Positions 8,490 through 20,060 of a stretch of DNA of 64,000 bases are shown here, in pieces. Source of the DNA: Nitrospira sp. (GTDB lineage Bacteria > Nitrospirota > Nitrospiria > Nitrospirales > Nitrospiraceae). Under the pieces are notes generated by a model. It was not told the origin of the DNA. It searched no databases and worked only from the letters and a program-made list of their open reading frames with translations. The stretch covers positions 1-64,000 of the forward strand of contig VGXC01000006.1 of the NCBI GenBank assembly GCA_016873495.1. Direction: 5' to 3'. The first letter of the stretch is position 1; each line of letters starts with the position of its first letter. The position numbers were made by a program, and so were the translations under genes.

Positions 8490-8615
8490 GGCCTCCGAAT
8501 CACCGGTCCCGAGCTCTGGCGATTCGGCATAGACCCGCCAGGTCCATAGGGCAGGCGCAGTCTAGCATGGGCCGCCCTCGGAAAAGCAACCTCCGCGATC
8601 AATCCATTTAGTGGG

Positions 8616-8644
8616 TTCAAACTTAGCTCGATTCGTGTTATCTT
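8616..8644 (+). promoter_or_regulatory. Candidate sigma70-type promoter of fabI
   Basis: TTCAAA at 8616-8621 and TATCTT at 8639-8644, 17 nt apart, in a short AT-richer gap about 45 nt before the fabI start codon. Confidence 0.45.
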
Positions 8645-8689
8645 CACCCTCGTTTCGACCGGCCAGCCAACCGAGGAGATGACGGGGCT

Positions 8690-9469
<780 letters not shown>

Positions 9470-9519
9470 AGCGGCTCAATCCTCTGTGCGACCGCGGCAG
9501 CCTCAACGGCCGTCCGTCG

Positions 9520-11283
9520 TCATTCCAATAAATCCAGCTTGATCGACAACTCGCGGAGTTGTTCCGGAGAGACCGGGGACGGGGCCTCGGTCATGGGGCA
9601 CTGGGCCTTCTGGGTCTTTGGGAAGGCGATTACGTCGCGGATCGAGTCGGCCCCGCCCAGGAGCATGATCAGACGGTCGAGGCCGAAGGCGATGCCCCCA
9701 TGCGGCGGGGCTCCGTATTCGAGGGCGTCCAGGAGAAAGCCGAACTTGCCCGCCGCTTCTTCCTTATTGATGCCGAGCATGCCGAAGACGGTGCTCTGCA
9801 CGTCCCGGCGATGAATCCTGATGCTGCCCCCGCCGATTTCGTTGCCGTTCAGGACCAGATCGTAGGCCTTGGCCCGGACCTGCAAGGGATCGGACGCGAA
9901 CAAGGGGACATCCTCATCCAGCGGCGCCGTGAAGGGATGGTGAATAGCCACGTGCCGCTTCGCCTCCTGATCGAATTCCAACAACGGAAAATCGATCACC
10001 CACAGGGGTTTCCAGGCGGCCTTGTCGATGAGATTCAACTCCTCGCCCAGCAAAAGGCGCAACCGCCCCAGCACATCGTGCACCACGTTCGGCTTGTCGG
10101 CTCCGAAGAGGAGCAGGTCCCCCGTCGCCGCATCCGGCAGAGCCGCCAGCAGTGCCTTGGCATCCAGAAACTTGGCGATCACGGATTCCAACTGACCTTC
10201 GCCGGTAATCTTGACCCAGGCCAGGCCCTTGGCGCCAAAGCCCTTGGCCGTTTCCCCCAAGGCGTCGATCCTACTCCTGGGAATCGAGGCCCCGCCCTTG
10301 ACGATGAGGGCCTTGACCAGGCCTCCCTTGGTCGCCGTCTCCTTGAACACCTTGAACTCGCTCGTGGCCGCAAACGCGCTGACGTCATAGATGGGCAGGC
10401 CGAAGCGCAGATCCGGCTTGTCCGACCCGTACCGTCCGATCGCCTCCGCATAGCTCATCCGGGGAAAGGACGCAGGCAACGCCACCCCCGCCGTCCGTTT
10501 GAACAAAACCCGGATCATCTCCTCCATCAGGCCCATGATCTGTTCCCGGTCCACAAACGACATCTCGATGTCGATCTGGGTGAACTCCGGCTGCCGGTCG
10601 TTGCGCAGGTCTTCGTCCCGGAAGCACCGGGCCACTTGGTAATAGCGATCGACGCCGCTGACCATGAGAATCTGTTTGAACAGCTGCGGCGACTGGGGCA
10701 GCGCGAAAAAGTTTCCCGGGTTCACGCGACTGGGCACGAGATAGTCCCGCGCCCCTTCCGGCGTGCTTTTGGTCAGCATGGGAGTCTCGACGTCGAGGAA
10801 TCCCTGTTCGTTCAGGAACGACCGGGCCTCCTGCACGACCTCGTGCCGCAGCTTAAGCAGCTTCTGCATCCTGGGGCGGCGCAAATCCAGATACCGGTAC
10901 TTCAGGCGCAGGGCCTCCGTGACCTCCCCCTCGTCCTCGATCAGAAACGGCGGAGTCTTGGCCTCGTTCAAGATTTCGACAGCCGTGACCAGCACCTCGA
11001 TGTCGCCGGTCGCCAGGTTGGGATTGGCCGAGCCGTCCGGCCTGAGGGCGACGGTCCCAGACAGGGCCACGACGAATTCGTTGCGGAGCACGTGCGCGCC
11101 TTGATGGGCCGCGGCGCTGATCTCGGGATTGAAGACCACCTGCGTCAGCCCTTGCCGGTCCCGCAAGTCGATGAAAATGACGTTGCCGTGGTCCCGCCGG
11201 CGCTGGACCCAGCCGTTGAGGGTCACGGTTTGGCCCACGTGAGCCTTGGTCAGCTCCCCGCAACGATGCGTGCGCAGCATCAT
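9520..11283 (-). CDS. aspS: Aspartyl-tRNA synthetase
   Basis: A class II synthetase of about 587 residues in bacterial AspRS layout: N-terminal anticodon-binding OB fold ([23 protein letters not shown]), the three class II motifs ([38 protein letters not shown] and GIAFGLDRL at the end), and the large GAD insertion. The ATG pair at 11283/11280 overlaps the stop of rluB, pointing to translational coupling. Without a check of residues next to the anticodon pocket, it cannot be told whether it is discriminating or also charges tRNA-Asn. Confidence 0.96.
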   Translation of the reverse strand: MMLRTHRCGELTKAHVGQTVTLNGWVQRRRDHGNVIFIDLRDRQGLTQVVFNPEISAAAHQGAHVLRNEFVVALSGTVALRPDGSANPNLATGDIEVLVTAVEILNEAKTPPFLIEDEGEVTEALRLKYRYLDLRRPRMQKLLKLRHEVVQEARSFLNEQGFLDVETPMLTKSTPEGARDYLVPSRVNPGNFFALPQSPQLFKQILMVSGVDRYYQVARCFRDEDLRNDRQPEFTQIDIEMSFVDREQIMGLMEEMIRVLFKRTAGVALPASFPRMSYAEAIGRYGSDKPDLRFGLPIYDVSAFAATSEFKVFKETATKGGLVKALIVKGGASIPRSRIDALGETAKGFGAKGLAWVKITGEGQLESVIAKFLDAKALLAALPDAATGDLLLFGADKPNVVHDVLGRLRLLLGEELNLIDKAAWKPLWVIDFPLLEFDQEAKRHVAIHHPFTAPLDEDVPLFASDPLQVRAKAYDLVLNGNEIGGGSIRIHRRDVQSTVFGMLGINKEEAAGKFGFLLDALEYGAPPHGGIAFGLDRLIMLLGGADSIRDVIAFPKTQKAQCPMTEAPSPVSPEQLRELSIKLDLLE

Positions 11284-12113
11284 GCCTTGCGCCCCTTCTT
11301 GGCCCTGGCCCACCCCTGCGCCCCGGCCCGTCGCCTGCGGGTCTTGGCCGCCGTCGAACCGGGCTCCGCGCCCGTCGCGACGTCCTTGATGCGGTCGGTG
11401 ACCACCGATCGCAAGGCGTTGGCTTCCCGGTCCGTCAAGTGCCGGAACTGGCCTGGCGACAGGCTTCCGAGCGACAGGGGCCCGAAGCGCACACGGGTCA
11501 ACTTGATCACCGGGTGCCTGACATAGTCCAGCATGCGCTTGACCTGATGGTTCCGTCCTTCATGAATCGTAACTTCCAGCCAGGAGTTCTCTTCCGCCTT
11601 CCGGATCTTTTTCACGACGGCCGGCTTGGTGAGCCCGTCCTCCAGCTCCACGCCCCGCTCCAGCTCCGCGATCTGCTTATCGTCCAGCATGCCCTTGACC
11701 TTAATGAGATAGGTTTTGGGCACATGGTAGCGTGGATGGAGCAGGGTCTGGGCCAGGGCGCCCTGATTGGTCAGCAGCATCAAGCCCTCGCTGTCATAGT
11801 CCAGACGGCCCACGGGAAACACCCGGACGCTCACCCCGCCGAGCAAGTCCGTGATCGTGGGCCGTCCCTCCGGATCGCTCAAGGACGAGACATAGCCCTT
11901 GGGTTTGTTGAGCATGATAAAGACCTGCGGCGGAGCCGGCTTGAGATGCCGCCCGTCCACTTTCACGTGGTCCTTTTCAACGTCGATCTTCGTGCCCTGT
12001 TCCCGCACGACCTGGCCGTTCACCGTCACCCGCCCCTCGGCGATGAGCATTTCCGCCCTGCGGCGCGAAGCGAGCCCCGAATCGGCAATGGCCTTTTGCA
12101 GTCTGACTTCCAT
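11280..12113 (-). CDS. rluB: 23S rRNA pseudouridine synthase RluB
   Basis: A 277-residue RsuA-family enzyme. An S4 RNA-binding domain fills residues 1-60 ([20 protein letters not shown]), followed by the catalytic [12 protein letters not shown] with Asp at about residue 105, and [12 protein letters not shown] basic C-terminal tail (RRRRAGAQG) is typical of RluB. RluB makes pseudouridine at position 2605 of 23S rRNA in E. coli; the target is inferred here. It overlaps aspS by the ATGATG junction, and guaA is upstream. Confidence 0.9.
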   Translation of the reverse strand: MEVRLQKAIADSGLASRRRAEMLIAEGRVTVNGQVVREQGTKIDVEKDHVKVDGRHLKPAPPQVFIMLNKPKGYVSSLSDPEGRPTITDLLGGVSVRVFPVGRLDYDSEGLMLLTNQGALAQTLLHPRYHVPKTYLIKVKGMLDDKQIAELERGVELEDGLTKPAVVKKIRKAEENSWLEVTIHEGRNHQVKRMLDYVRHPVIKLTRVRFGPLSLGSLSPGQFRHLTDREANALRSVVTDRIKDVATGAEPGSTAAKTRRRRAGAQGWARAKKGRKA

Positions 12114-12140
12114 GGTCGTTAAGCGTTCAGCGTCCTTCCG

Positions 12141-13700
12141 CTATTCCCATTCTATGGTGGACGGCGGCTTCGAGCTGATGTCGTACACCACTCGATTCAC
12201 GCCTTTCACTTCGTTGATGATCCGGTTCGATATCCGGCCCAACAACTCCGGCGGAATCCTGGCCCAATCGGCGGTCATGCCGTCCAGACTCGTCACGGCG
12301 CGAATGGCGATGACGTGTTCGTACGTTCGCTGATCCCCCATGACGCCGACCGTGCGGATCGGCAGAAGCACGGCGAAGGCCTGCCAGATGTCCTTGTAGA
12401 GTCCCGCCGCCCGAATCTCCCGATCGACGATCGCTTCCGCGGCCCGCAAGATCGTCAGGCGCTCTGGCGTCACCGACCCGAGCACGCGAATGGCCAGTCC
12501 CGGACCGGGAAACGGCTGGCGCCAGACAATGTCGTCCGGCAACCCCAACTCCTTCCCCAGCACCCGCACCTCGTCCTTGAACAGCTCCCGCAAGGGTTCG
12601 ATCAGGCGCAGTTTCATCTTAGTCGGCAACCCGCCGACGTTATGATGGGTCTTGATCGTCGCCGACGGCCCCTTGAAGCTCACGCTTTCGATCACGTCCG
12701 GGTAGAGCGTGCCTTGCACCAGGAACTTGGCGTCCCCCGACTTCATCTTCGCTTCGGCCTCGAATTGCTTGATGAACAGCTTCCCGATGATCTTCCGCTT
12801 TCGCTCAGGATCGGTCACGCCCTTGAGCGCAGCGAGAAACGCCTGCGACGCGTCAAGCAGGCGCAAGTTCAAATGGAGCTGTCGGCCGAACGTCTGCTTG
12901 ACTTGTTCTTGCTCTCCATTCCGAAGCAGCCCATTGTCGACAAAGATGCACGTGAGTTGATCGCCGATCGCCCGATGCGTCAAGGCGGCCGCCACCGACG
13001 AGTCCACGCCGCCGCTCAAGGCGCAGATCACATGGTTCCTGCCGACCTGCTCGCGGATCTGTCCGACCGCGGTCTCTACGTAGGAACTCATGGTCCAGGT
13101 GGGCCGGCAGCCGCAGATGTCGTAGACGAAATTCCGCAGGATTTTGGTGCCATTCGGCGTATGCGCGACTTCTGGATGGAATTGGAGACAGTAGATGCGC
13201 CGGGACCCGCCCACGGATTTCATGGCGGCCACCGGGGAATTGCCCGTGTGGGCGATGGCCCGGAACCCTTTCGGCATCCGCTCGATCCGGTCGCCGTGGG
13301 ACATCCAGACCGGACAGGAGGACCCCTTCGTTACCCCCTTAAAGAGGTCCGAGGCATCGTCCAAGACCAAATCGGCCCGGCCATACTCCCGCTGGGACGC
13401 CTTGGCGACCTCGCCACCAAGCAGGTCCGTCACCAACTGCATCCCATAACAAATGCCCAGGACCGGAATGCCCTCGTCCAACAATTGCGCCTGGATTTTC
13501 GGCGCCTTCTTGTCATAGACGCTGGCAGGCCCTCCGGACAGCACGAGACCTTTAGGCCGATGGGCCAGGATCGTAGTCAACGAAGTCGTACAGGGAAGGA
13601 TCTGGGAATAGACCTGGGCTTCGCGGATACGGCGGGCGATCAGCTGAGTGTACTGCGAGCCGAAATCAAGGATAAGGATTCTGTCGTGCCACAGTTCCAT
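12141..13700 (-). CDS. guaA: GMP synthase (glutamine-hydrolysing)
   Basis: A protein of about 519 residues that converts XMP to GMP. The N-terminal class I glutamine amidotransferase has Cys84 in GICYGMQ and the His/Glu pair in FHPEVAHT. The ATP-pyrophosphatase domain has LSGGVDSS, and the C-terminal dimerisation domain ends in the usual KPPSTIEWE. The ATG at 13700 gives the expected N-terminus ([11 protein letters not shown]); a TTG two codons upstream is possible. It lies downstream of guaB, separated by the array at 13707-13791. Confidence 0.96.
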   Translation of the reverse strand: MELWHDRILILDFGSQYTQLIARRIREAQVYSQILPCTTSLTTILAHRPKGLVLSGGPASVYDKKAPKIQAQLLDEGIPVLGICYGMQLVTDLLGGEVAKASQREYGRADLVLDDASDLFKGVTKGSSCPVWMSHGDRIERMPKGFRAIAHTGNSPVAAMKSVGGSRRIYCLQFHPEVAHTPNGTKILRNFVYDICGCRPTWTMSSYVETAVGQIREQVGRNHVICALSGGVDSSVAAALTHRAIGDQLTCIFVDNGLLRNGEQEQVKQTFGRQLHLNLRLLDASQAFLAALKGVTDPERKRKIIGKLFIKQFEAEAKMKSGDAKFLVQGTLYPDVIESVSFKGPSATIKTHHNVGGLPTKMKLRLIEPLRELFKDEVRVLGKELGLPDDIVWRQPFPGPGLAIRVLGSVTPERLTILRAAEAIVDREIRAAGLYKDIWQAFAVLLPIRTVGVMGDQRTYEHVIAIRAVTSLDGMTADWARIPPELLGRISNRIINEVKGVNRVVYDISSKPPSTIEWE

Positions 13701-13706
13701 CTTCAA

Positions 13707-13791
13707 CGTCCGAAAGTCTGAAAGTCGTCAAGTCTGAAGGTCGGTGGCGGTCCCGACTGGGGGACTTTCGGACTCTCGACGTTTAAGACTC
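13707..13791. repeat. Self-complementary short-unit array between guaB and guaA
   Basis: Left arm: four units on the pattern GTCYGAAA with an 8-nt step. Right arm: the complementary pattern (ACTTTCGGACTCTCGAC), with about 20 nt between. It covers the last codons of guaB. It belongs to the array family described in the findings and is the only one with an 8-nt step. Confidence 0.65.
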
Positions 13792-15255
13792 ACTCCATTC
13801 GGTCCGGTAATTGGGCGCCTCTTTGGTGATGATTACGTCGTGGACGTGACCTTCCCGGAGGCCGGCCAGGGTTTGCCGGATAAAGGTGGCTTTTTGTTGC
13901 AGGTCCGGGATCGTCCGGCAACCGCAATAGCCCATGCCGGACTTGACTCCGCCGACCAGCTGATAGACGACGCCCGACAAAGTACCTTTGTACGGGACCC
14001 GGCCTTCGATCCCCTCCGGCACCAGCTTGGAAGCCGGACGATCGCCTTGGAAATAGCGGTCTCGTCCGCCCTTCTCCATCGCGCCAAGCGACCCCATGCC
14101 GCGATAGACCTTGTACGTTCGCCCCTGGAACAGGACGGTTTCGCCCGGGGACTCCTCGGTGCCGGCCAGAATGCCGCCGATCATGACTGCAGATGCCCCG
14201 GCGGCCAACGCTTTGGTGATATCGCCCGAATACTTGATGCCGCCGTCGGCGATCACCGGCACGCCCGTCCCGGCCAGCGCGGCCACGCAATCCGCCACCG
14301 CCGTGAGTTGGGGCATTCCGGCGCCGGACACCATCCGGGTCGTGCAGATGGACCCGGGCCCGACGCCGACCTTGACCGCATCGGCCCCGGCTTTCACCAG
14401 GTCCTTGGCCGCCGCCGCCGTCGCAATATTGCCCGCCGCCACCTCCAACGAGGGGTATTTGCGCTTCACGGCTTTGACCGTGTCCAACACGCTCTGCGCA
14501 TGGCCATGGGCCGTGTCCACGACCACCAGGTCGACCCCGGCCTTGATCAGAAGCGGCACGCGCTGCTCGGCATCAACCCCGACGCCGACGGCCGCCGCCA
14601 CCCGCAGCCTTCCGTGCTCGTCCTTGCAGGCATGGGGATACTTGATTCGCTTTTCGATGTCCTTGATCGTGATCAGGCCCTTGAGCTCGCCGCGCTTGTT
14701 GACGACGGGGAGCTTCTCGATCCGGTATTCATGAAGAATTTCCCGCGCCTTCTCCAAGCTGGTCCCCTCCGGAGCCGTAACCAGCTTGTCCTTCGTCATC
14801 ACCTGCGATACCTTCAGATCTATTCGGTTCTCGAACCGCAGGTCCCGGTTCGTCAGGATGCCGACCAGCTTGCCCTGCTTGGTCACCGGAATGCCGGAGA
14901 TGCGGTACTTCGCCATGATCTGATGCGCGTCGCGGATGGTCTGATCCGGCGCGATCGTGATCGGGTCGATGATCATCCCGCTTTCGGACTTCTTAACCTT
15001 ATCCACTTCGGCCGCCTGATCGGCCGGCGAAAGGACGCGGTGGAGGACGCCGATGCCGCCTTCCTGGGCCAGTGCAATGGCCAGGCGCGCTTCGGTCACC
15101 GTGTCCATGGCCGCGCTGACGATGGGAATGTTGATCGCGATGCGGCGGGAGATGCGCGTCTGGGTGTTCACCTCGGTGGGCAGTACTTCCGACTTGCCTG
15201 GGACCAGCACGACATCGTCGTAGGTCAAGCCGATGCGAACGTCTTTATCCAGCAT
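13783..15255 (-). CDS. guaB: Inosine-5'-monophosphate dehydrogenase
   Basis: A 490-residue IMP dehydrogenase, the step before GuaA in GMP synthesis. The N-terminal barrel part has [10 protein letters not shown]. Two CBS domains follow at about residues 95-205, and then the catalytic loop [13 protein letters not shown] with the active-site Cys. The flap and GMGSLGAM segment complete the family pattern. Order guaB-guaA on one strand suggests a single transcript. The start ATG has a weak ribosome site. Confidence 0.96.
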   Translation of the reverse strand: MLDKDVRIGLTYDDVVLVPGKSEVLPTEVNTQTRISRRIAINIPIVSAAMDTVTEARLAIALAQEGGIGVLHRVLSPADQAAEVDKVKKSESGMIIDPITIAPDQTIRDAHQIMAKYRISGIPVTKQGKLVGILTNRDLRFENRIDLKVSQVMTKDKLVTAPEGTSLEKAREILHEYRIEKLPVVNKRGELKGLITIKDIEKRIKYPHACKDEHGRLRVAAAVGVGVDAEQRVPLLIKAGVDLVVVDTAHGHAQSVLDTVKAVKRKYPSLEVAAGNIATAAAAKDLVKAGADAVKVGVGPGSICTTRMVSGAGMPQLTAVADCVAALAGTGVPVIADGGIKYSGDITKALAAGASAVMIGGILAGTEESPGETVLFQGRTYKVYRGMGSLGAMEKGGRDRYFQGDRPASKLVPEGIEGRVPYKGTLSGVVYQLVGGVKSGMGYCGCRTIPDLQQKATFIRQTLAGLREGHVHDVIITKEAPNYRTEWSES

Positions 15256-15404
15256 AGATTACTCGTGTGGACGCGAGGCTAGCCTGCGGCATGGGTCCCG
15301 ACTCGAAGTTGGCGGAATCTATCACAGCCTCTCCTTGAGATTCAAGAAGCGCCCCGACGATCTCCGCCCTTGGCATGCCGCCGGTCGCCGCGTCAGCCGC
15401 AGGG

Positions 15405-18380
15405 TTACCGATTCTGCGTCGGAGCGGCATTATCGGTGATTTCCGCAGCCGCCTCCGCTTCTTCCTGCAAGCGTTCACCGCCCTCGTCGGCCGGCATGAA
15501 CTGCTGCACGCGGGTATTCCCGCTGTCCACCACGAACACGCTGCCCTTGGCATCCACCGCGATCCCGTAGGGGAAGTTAAATTGCCCGTTGGCGGTCCCG
15601 AAGCCGCCCCACTGGGTGATAAAATTCCCTTCGCGGTCGAACTTCTGCACGCGCTGGTTTCCGGTGTCGGAGATGTACACGTCTCCGTTGCCGTCCACCG
15701 CAATGCCCCAGGGCGACCGGAGTTGCCCGGCTTCCTGTGCCTGCGGACTGCTGGCATGGCCAGGGCCCAGCCCGCCGCCCCACTTGGCGATCAACTGCGG
15801 CAACACGTTGGTGCTCGTGTCGAACTTTTGGATCCGATGGTTGCCCATGTCCACCACGTAGACGGACCCGTCGGACTGGTCCACGGCAATGCCACGGGCG
15901 AAATAAAACTGCCCGTCGTTGGTGCCGAAACTGCCCCAGGACATGATGAACTCGCCGCTCATGTCGAATTTCTGCACCCGGAAGTTGGCGCTGTCCACGA
16001 CGTAGATGTACCCGCGGACGCGATCCACGGCGATCCCCCAGGGCGAACTGAACTGCCCTTCTCCGTTCCCGCGCGCCCCGAACTTCATCAGATAGCCGCC
16101 CAACTTTCCGTCGAACTTCTGCACGCGGTGGTTGTTCGTATCCACCACCCACACATCCCCTTTGGCATCGGTGGCAATGCCGGTCGGGTTGTGAAAGGCG
16201 CCGCTGGAAGAACCGAAATTGCCCCAGAGGATGATGAAGTTCCCGTTGTTGTCGAACTTCTGCACTCGGTTGTTGCCGTTATCCACGACGAACAGCGAGC
16301 CTTGCTGATCGATCGCCAGTCCGTAGATCGGCGCGCTGAATTCGCCGCCGTGCAACAAGGATGCGCCCCGTCCGGGCCTTCCCCAGGTGGACACACAAAG
16401 GTAGCCGGACGTGTTGACCAGGATGGAGGAACTCGCCGGGACCGAGACGTTGTTGCCGGCGTCCTTGAACCAGACGTAGAGCGTCTTGTTCCCATCCCCC
16501 GTCGACAGGGTGAAGGGGATCGTGGCGCCGAACTTTTGGGCCAGGGCGACATCCACCCAGCCGGGCATGGAAGCGGTCGGCGCCATAGGACTCTCGGAAA
16601 CGTAGTAAGCGGCCACACCGGTGTCGACGTCGACGGCCGATACGGTCAGCACCACGTCCGGAGAACTGGTCATGAACGCCCCATGGTTGATCACGACGTT
16701 GGGGTTCTGCGGCGCGGTCATGTCGATGAGAACTGGAATGGTCGTGATCTCTTCCGAGAGGGCGCTTTCCAGCCCATCCCCGTATACCGCCGCCAGCGCA
16801 AAGTAATAGGACATGTCGTTGGTCAGGCCGCTGTGGGTATAGGGGCTCGTCACCCCCTCCACCCGCGTCCCGGTTTGCTTCGTCACGCCCGGCGAGGTGT
16901 GGAAGTAGAGGTTGTAGGACTGGGCGCCGGGCATCTCGAGCCAGCTCACCACTACTTCCGTATCGCCCGGCTTGACGACCACGCTCCGCGGCGCAGGCTG
17001 CTCGGTGGACTCCTTCGGTTGGGTGGCCTGGTGGGTTCGGGCGATCTCCTCTTCGGTCGGGACATACTTCAGGACCCGGTTGTTGCCGCTGTCGACAACG
17101 TAGACGTTCCCCTCTTTGTCCACCGCGATGCCGGACGGGAAGTTCAATTGGCCCTCGGTGATGCCCCGATTTCCCCAGGCGCAAATGAACGTGCCGTTGC
17201 CGTCAAACTTCTGGATGCGGTGATTGCCCTGGTCCGCGACATACACGTTGCCCAGCGCATCACAGGCCACACCCCAGGGCGCCTTGAACTGGCCGGGGCC
17301 CGCGCCGTCCTTTCCCCACTTGGCCAGGAAGCTACCCCGGGCGTCGAACTTCTGAATGCGGTTGTTACCCTCGTCGGCGATATAGATGTTGCCGACGAAA
17401 TCCACCGCCATGCCGCGCGGGAAAAAGAAGGCTCCGTCGAAGCTCCCGTCACGCCCCCATTTCAGGAGCGGAGTGCCGTCCGGCTGGAATTTTTGAATGC
17501 GGGCGTTGCTCGTATCGGAGACATAGAGATTGCCCTCCTTGTCCGTCGCTACCCCCCATGGTACGTCGAACTTGCCCATCCCCGCGCCGCGCCAAGCAAA
17601 GCCGAACTTGCCCCAGGCCTGCATGACATTGCCCTCGGAGTCGAACTTCTGGACCCGATTGTTCCCGCTATCGGCAATATATATGTCGCCGTCCAGACCC
17701 GCGGCCAACCCGCGCGGGTAATAGAACAACCCTTCTTCACTGCCGGCTTCCCCGCCCCACCGGGCCAGGAATTTTCCGTCCTTGTCGAATTTCTGGATCG
17801 AATGGTTATCCGTATCGGCCACGTAGATGTTTCCGTCCTTGTCCAACGCGAGGCCGGTCGGGGAACTGAACTCCCCGTCATCCATCCCCTCCTGCCCGAT
17901 CTTCATCGCCAGCAAATAGGGGGCCGGAATCGCCATCGCCTCGGCGGATTCCGGGCTTTCGCCCTTTGGCGTCACGACCGTCACGACGTAGTGGTAGCAC
18001 GTGCCGTTGGCCAGGTCGTCGTGGACATAGGGAGAGGAGGGGCCTTCGATGAGGTTGCCCTTCTCCTTGGTCACACCGATTACCGGATTGAAGTCGGCCG
18101 CACTGGCAATCGGCCTGGTCAATTCCGAGAACTTGATCTGAACGCCTTTGGAGGTGAGGAAGTACACGTTGTAATACATGGCTTCGGGGACCGGATCCCA
18201 TGTGAGCGTGACCCGTCCGTTACCGGGCTTGGCCGTGAGGCCGGTGGGCGCGGGAGGCAGGTCTTCTTGTTCGGTGGCTTCGCCGGCACCCCATTCACCG
18301 GCGCTGCCATCAACCCTGAGTGTGTGCCGAAGAGAGGAGCTCCTATCCCATCGAAATTCCTGTAAAAACCACTCTTTCAT
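15405..18380 (-). CDS. Giant NHL-repeat protein with Fn3/Ig-like domains
   Basis: A 991-residue protein with twelve NHL repeats in two groups of six (about residues 150-445 and 665-970). Each has the form GxAVDxxGNxYVxDxxNxRxQKF. Six repeats make one six-bladed propeller, so two propellers are expected. An N-terminal Fn3-like domain (about 40-145) precedes them, and a second Fn3 (about 465-555) and an Ig-like stretch (560-655) separate them. No clear signal peptide is seen in the first 30 residues, so either the start is misplaced or it is not Sec-exported. Role unknown; such propellers usually bind proteins, glycans or RNA. Confidence 0.85.
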   Translation of the reverse strand: MKEWFLQEFRWDRSSSLRHTLRVDGSAGEWGAGEATEQEDLPPAPTGLTAKPGNGRVTLTWDPVPEAMYYNVYFLTSKGVQIKFSELTRPIASAADFNPVIGVTKEKGNLIEGPSSPYVHDDLANGTCYHYVVTVVTPKGESPESAEAMAIPAPYLLAMKIGQEGMDDGEFSSPTGLALDKDGNIYVADTDNHSIQKFDKDGKFLARWGGEAGSEEGLFYYPRGLAAGLDGDIYIADSGNNRVQKFDSEGNVMQAWGKFGFAWRGAGMGKFDVPWGVATDKEGNLYVSDTSNARIQKFQPDGTPLLKWGRDGSFDGAFFFPRGMAVDFVGNIYIADEGNNRIQKFDARGSFLAKWGKDGAGPGQFKAPWGVACDALGNVYVADQGNHRIQKFDGNGTFICAWGNRGITEGQLNFPSGIAVDKEGNVYVVDSGNNRVLKYVPTEEEIARTHQATQPKESTEQPAPRSVVVKPGDTEVVVSWLEMPGAQSYNLYFHTSPGVTKQTGTRVEGVTSPYTHSGLTNDMSYYFALAAVYGDGLESALSEEITTIPVLIDMTAPQNPNVVINHGAFMTSSPDVVLTVSAVDVDTGVAAYYVSESPMAPTASMPGWVDVALAQKFGATIPFTLSTGDGNKTLYVWFKDAGNNVSVPASSSILVNTSGYLCVSTWGRPGRGASLLHGGEFSAPIYGLAIDQQGSLFVVDNGNNRVQKFDNNGNFIILWGNFGSSSGAFHNPTGIATDAKGDVWVVDTNNHRVQKFDGKLGGYLMKFGARGNGEGQFSSPWGIAVDRVRGYIYVVDSANFRVQKFDMSGEFIMSWGSFGTNDGQFYFARGIAVDQSDGSVYVVDMGNHRIQKFDTSTNVLPQLIAKWGGGLGPGHASSPQAQEAGQLRSPWGIAVDGNGDVYISDTGNQRVQKFDREGNFITQWGGFGTANGQFNFPYGIAVDAKGSVFVVDSGNTRVQQFMPADEGGERLQEEAEAAAEITDNAAPTQNR

Positions 18381-18447
18381 TATGTCCCTCGTGGTGACCG
18401 AACCATGGAAAGAAGTCCGCGTGCTTTCAACGACTTAGAAGCGGTAA

Positions 18448-18476
18448 CCTTAACAGAGCGAATAGAATCAAGTCAA
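18448..18476 (-). promoter_or_regulatory. Candidate promoter of the NHL-repeat gene
   Basis: On the minus strand TTGACT (18476-18471) is followed after 17 nt by TTAAGG (18453-18448), about 70 nt upstream of the gene. The -35 is good and the -10 weak. Confidence 0.4.
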
Positions 18477-18595
18477 GGCATCCGATTCCCCTATTCAGAT
18501 CAGCGGAGCTCGACACGAGGCGGTCTAGCGATAGCCCCGGGCACGGCCCCACAACCCGATTGTCCCGCCTCCTTCGATCCGTTAAGATTCGCTCC

Positions 18596-19555
18596 ATGGC
18601 CAAGCCATCCGTGTACGTTTCCAGACTCCTCGTCGCGCCGGTCATGGCTGCGATTCGAGAACGCTTTCACCTCACTCTCGAACCGGATATTGCTCCGCCT
18701 TCTCGGGAAACTCTGGCCCAAGGCCTCCGGAACGCGCAGGCCATCATCACCACGCTGACCGAGCAAATTGACGAGACTCTTTTGCGCGGGGCCCCGCGCT
18801 TGCAGGTGATCGCCAACCATGCGGTCGGGCACAACAACATCGATCTCCAGGCGGCCAAGGCGCGCGGCGTGATCGTGACCAACACGCCGGATGTCCTGAC
18901 CGACGCGACGGCTGACCTGACCTGGGCGCTCCTGTTGGCCGCCGCCCGCCGCGTGACGGAGGGACACCGGCTCGTCCAGACCGGAGCCTGGACCGGCTGG
19001 GAACCGACCCAGTTGCTGGGCGCGGAGGTCTCAGGGCAGACATTGGGGGTCATCGGGATGGGCCGGATCGGACAAGCCGTGGCGCGCCGTGCGGTGGGAT
19101 TCGGAATGACGGTCCTTTATGCAAGCCACAAGTCCGTGCCGTCGCCCGACCCCACGAAACCTTGGCAGCAGGTCACGCTTGAGACGCTCTTACGGCAAGC
19201 CGATTTCATCAGCCTCCATGTCCCACTGACCGCCGACACCCGTCATCTGATCGGAGAGCAGGCCTTTTCATTGATGCGTCCCACCGCCATCCTGCTCAAT
19301 ACGTCGCGCGGCCCGGTGGTCGACGAGGCGGCGCTCGTGGCGGCGCTCAATGCAGCCCGTCTGGCGGGCGCCGGGCTGGACGTCTATGAGGACGAACCGC
19401 TGCTCCACCAGGGCCTCCTGGCTCTCCCGCAAGTGGTCACCCTGCCCCACCTGGGATCGGCGACCCTGGGCACGAGAGTTCGTATGGGCCAGTTGTGCGT
19501 GGAGAATGTCCAGGCGGTCCTGGATGGACGGCCGGTGCTCAACCGGGTCATATGA
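18596..19555 (+). CDS. D-2-hydroxyacid dehydrogenase (glyoxylate/hydroxypyruvate reductase-like)
   Basis: A 319-residue NAD(P)-dependent D-isomer 2-hydroxyacid dehydrogenase. The Rossmann motif GVIGMGRIGQ is at 151-160. The catalytic set is Arg238 (NTSRGPVVDE), Glu267 (DVYEDEP) and His285 (LPHLGSAT). The overall pattern (NHAVGHNNIDL, TPDVLTDATADL) is that of glyoxylate/hydroxypyruvate reductases. The ATG at 18596 is preferred over one at 18560. It ends just before a strong bidirectional terminator shared with cspA. Confidence 0.9.
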   Translation: MAKPSVYVSRLLVAPVMAAIRERFHLTLEPDIAPPSRETLAQGLRNAQAIITTLTEQIDETLLRGAPRLQVIANHAVGHNNIDLQAAKARGVIVTNTPDVLTDATADLTWALLLAAARRVTEGHRLVQTGAWTGWEPTQLLGAEVSGQTLGVIGMGRIGQAVARRAVGFGMTVLYASHKSVPSPDPTKPWQQVTLETLLRQADFISLHVPLTADTRHLIGEQAFSLMRPTAILLNTSRGPVVDEAALVAALNAARLAGAGLDVYEDEPLLHQGLLALPQVVTLPHLGSATLGTRVRMGQLCVENVQAVLDGRPVLNRVI

Positions 19556-19583
19556 AGAATTGCGCCCCTTGAGGCGCACAAAC

Positions 19584-19619
19584 AAAAGGGCCCGCGGCTC
19601 GTAGCCGCGGGCCCTTTTT
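19584..19619. terminator. Strong bidirectional intrinsic terminator
   Basis: A perfect 16-bp stem (19584-19599 with 19603-19618) and a 3-nt loop, with T-runs on both sides, so it can end the dehydrogenase transcript (plus) and the cspA transcript (minus). Confidence 0.93.
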
Positions 19620-19675
19620 GTTGACCCGCCTGACTTGACCGATCGGACCCGCTCCCTGACGGGCCCTCGATCCGC

Positions 19676-19882
19676 TTACACCATCTTCAACACATTGGCT
19701 GCTTGCGGTCCCTTGGCTCCCTGGACGATATCGAATTCCACGTTCTCGCCTTCTTTTAATGTCTTGAAACCTTCACCTTGCAGCGCCGAGTAATGCACAA
19801 AAACGTCCTCACCGCTCTCAAGTCGGATGAATCCGAACCCCTTGCGATCGTTGAACCATTTCACTGTCCCCTTACTTCTCAC
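19676..19882 (-). CDS. cspA: Cold-shock protein (CspA family)
   Basis: A 68-residue single cold-shock domain with RNP1 (KGFGFI) and RNP2 (VFVHYSAL). CSD proteins bind single-stranded nucleic acid and act as RNA chaperones. The start is GTG at 19882, placed 5 nt after AAAGGAGG, which gives the expected GTVKWFN beginning. The leader is about 180 nt long and holds a mini-ORF and a terminator hairpin (separate entries). Transcription probably stops at the bidirectional terminator at 19584-19619. Confidence 0.94.
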   Translation of the reverse strand: MRSKGTVKWFNDRKGFGFIRLESGEDVFVHYSALQGEGFKTLKEGENVEFDIVQGAKGPQAANVLKMV

Positions 19883-19974
19883 ACGCTCCTCCTTTCCTAT
19901 ACCGCCCCTTGGGCCTGATGACACCCAAGAGGCTGAACGAACCGGCCCGTGAATCCCTGCACCAATCAATGCAT

Positions 19975-20010
19975 AAAAAAAGACCGCAGAAGGCGCACAC
20001 CTCCTGCGGT
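19975..20010 (-). terminator. Intrinsic terminator/attenuator in the cspA leader
   Basis: On the minus strand an 11-bp stem (ACCGCAGGAGG with CCTTCTGCGGT, 6-nt loop) is followed by seven Ts. It lies between the candidate promoter at 20061-20088 and cspA, with no full gene upstream on that strand. It should end leader transcripts unless read through. Confidence 0.8.
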
Positions 20011-20012
20011 AC

Positions 20013-20039
20013 TTACAAGCCAAGCATAGAGTTCATCAT
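20013..20039 (-). CDS. Possible 8-codon leader peptide upstream of cspA
   Basis: ATG ATG followed by six more sense codons and TAA (peptide MMNSMLGL). Its stop is 3 nt before the terminator stem, the spacing seen in ribosome-dependent attenuators. Preceded only by a weak GGGA. No run of regulatory codons is visible, so this may be chance. Confidence 0.25.
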   Translation of the reverse strand: MMNSMLGL

Positions 20040-20060
20040 CAATCCCGCAAACGGCGCAGC

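Noticed and set aside
9559-11526. Open frame of 655 codons on the plus strand
   Set aside because: It is the antisense shadow of aspS and rluB in GC-rich DNA; the minus-strand frames carry the conserved motifs.
12315-15282. Long plus-strand frames across guaA and guaB
   Set aside because: Antisense shadows; GuaA and GuaB motifs are unambiguous on the minus strand.
15375-18365. Open frame of 996 codons on the plus strand
   Set aside because: Antisense of the NHL-repeat gene; its apparent repeats mirror the NHL codons.
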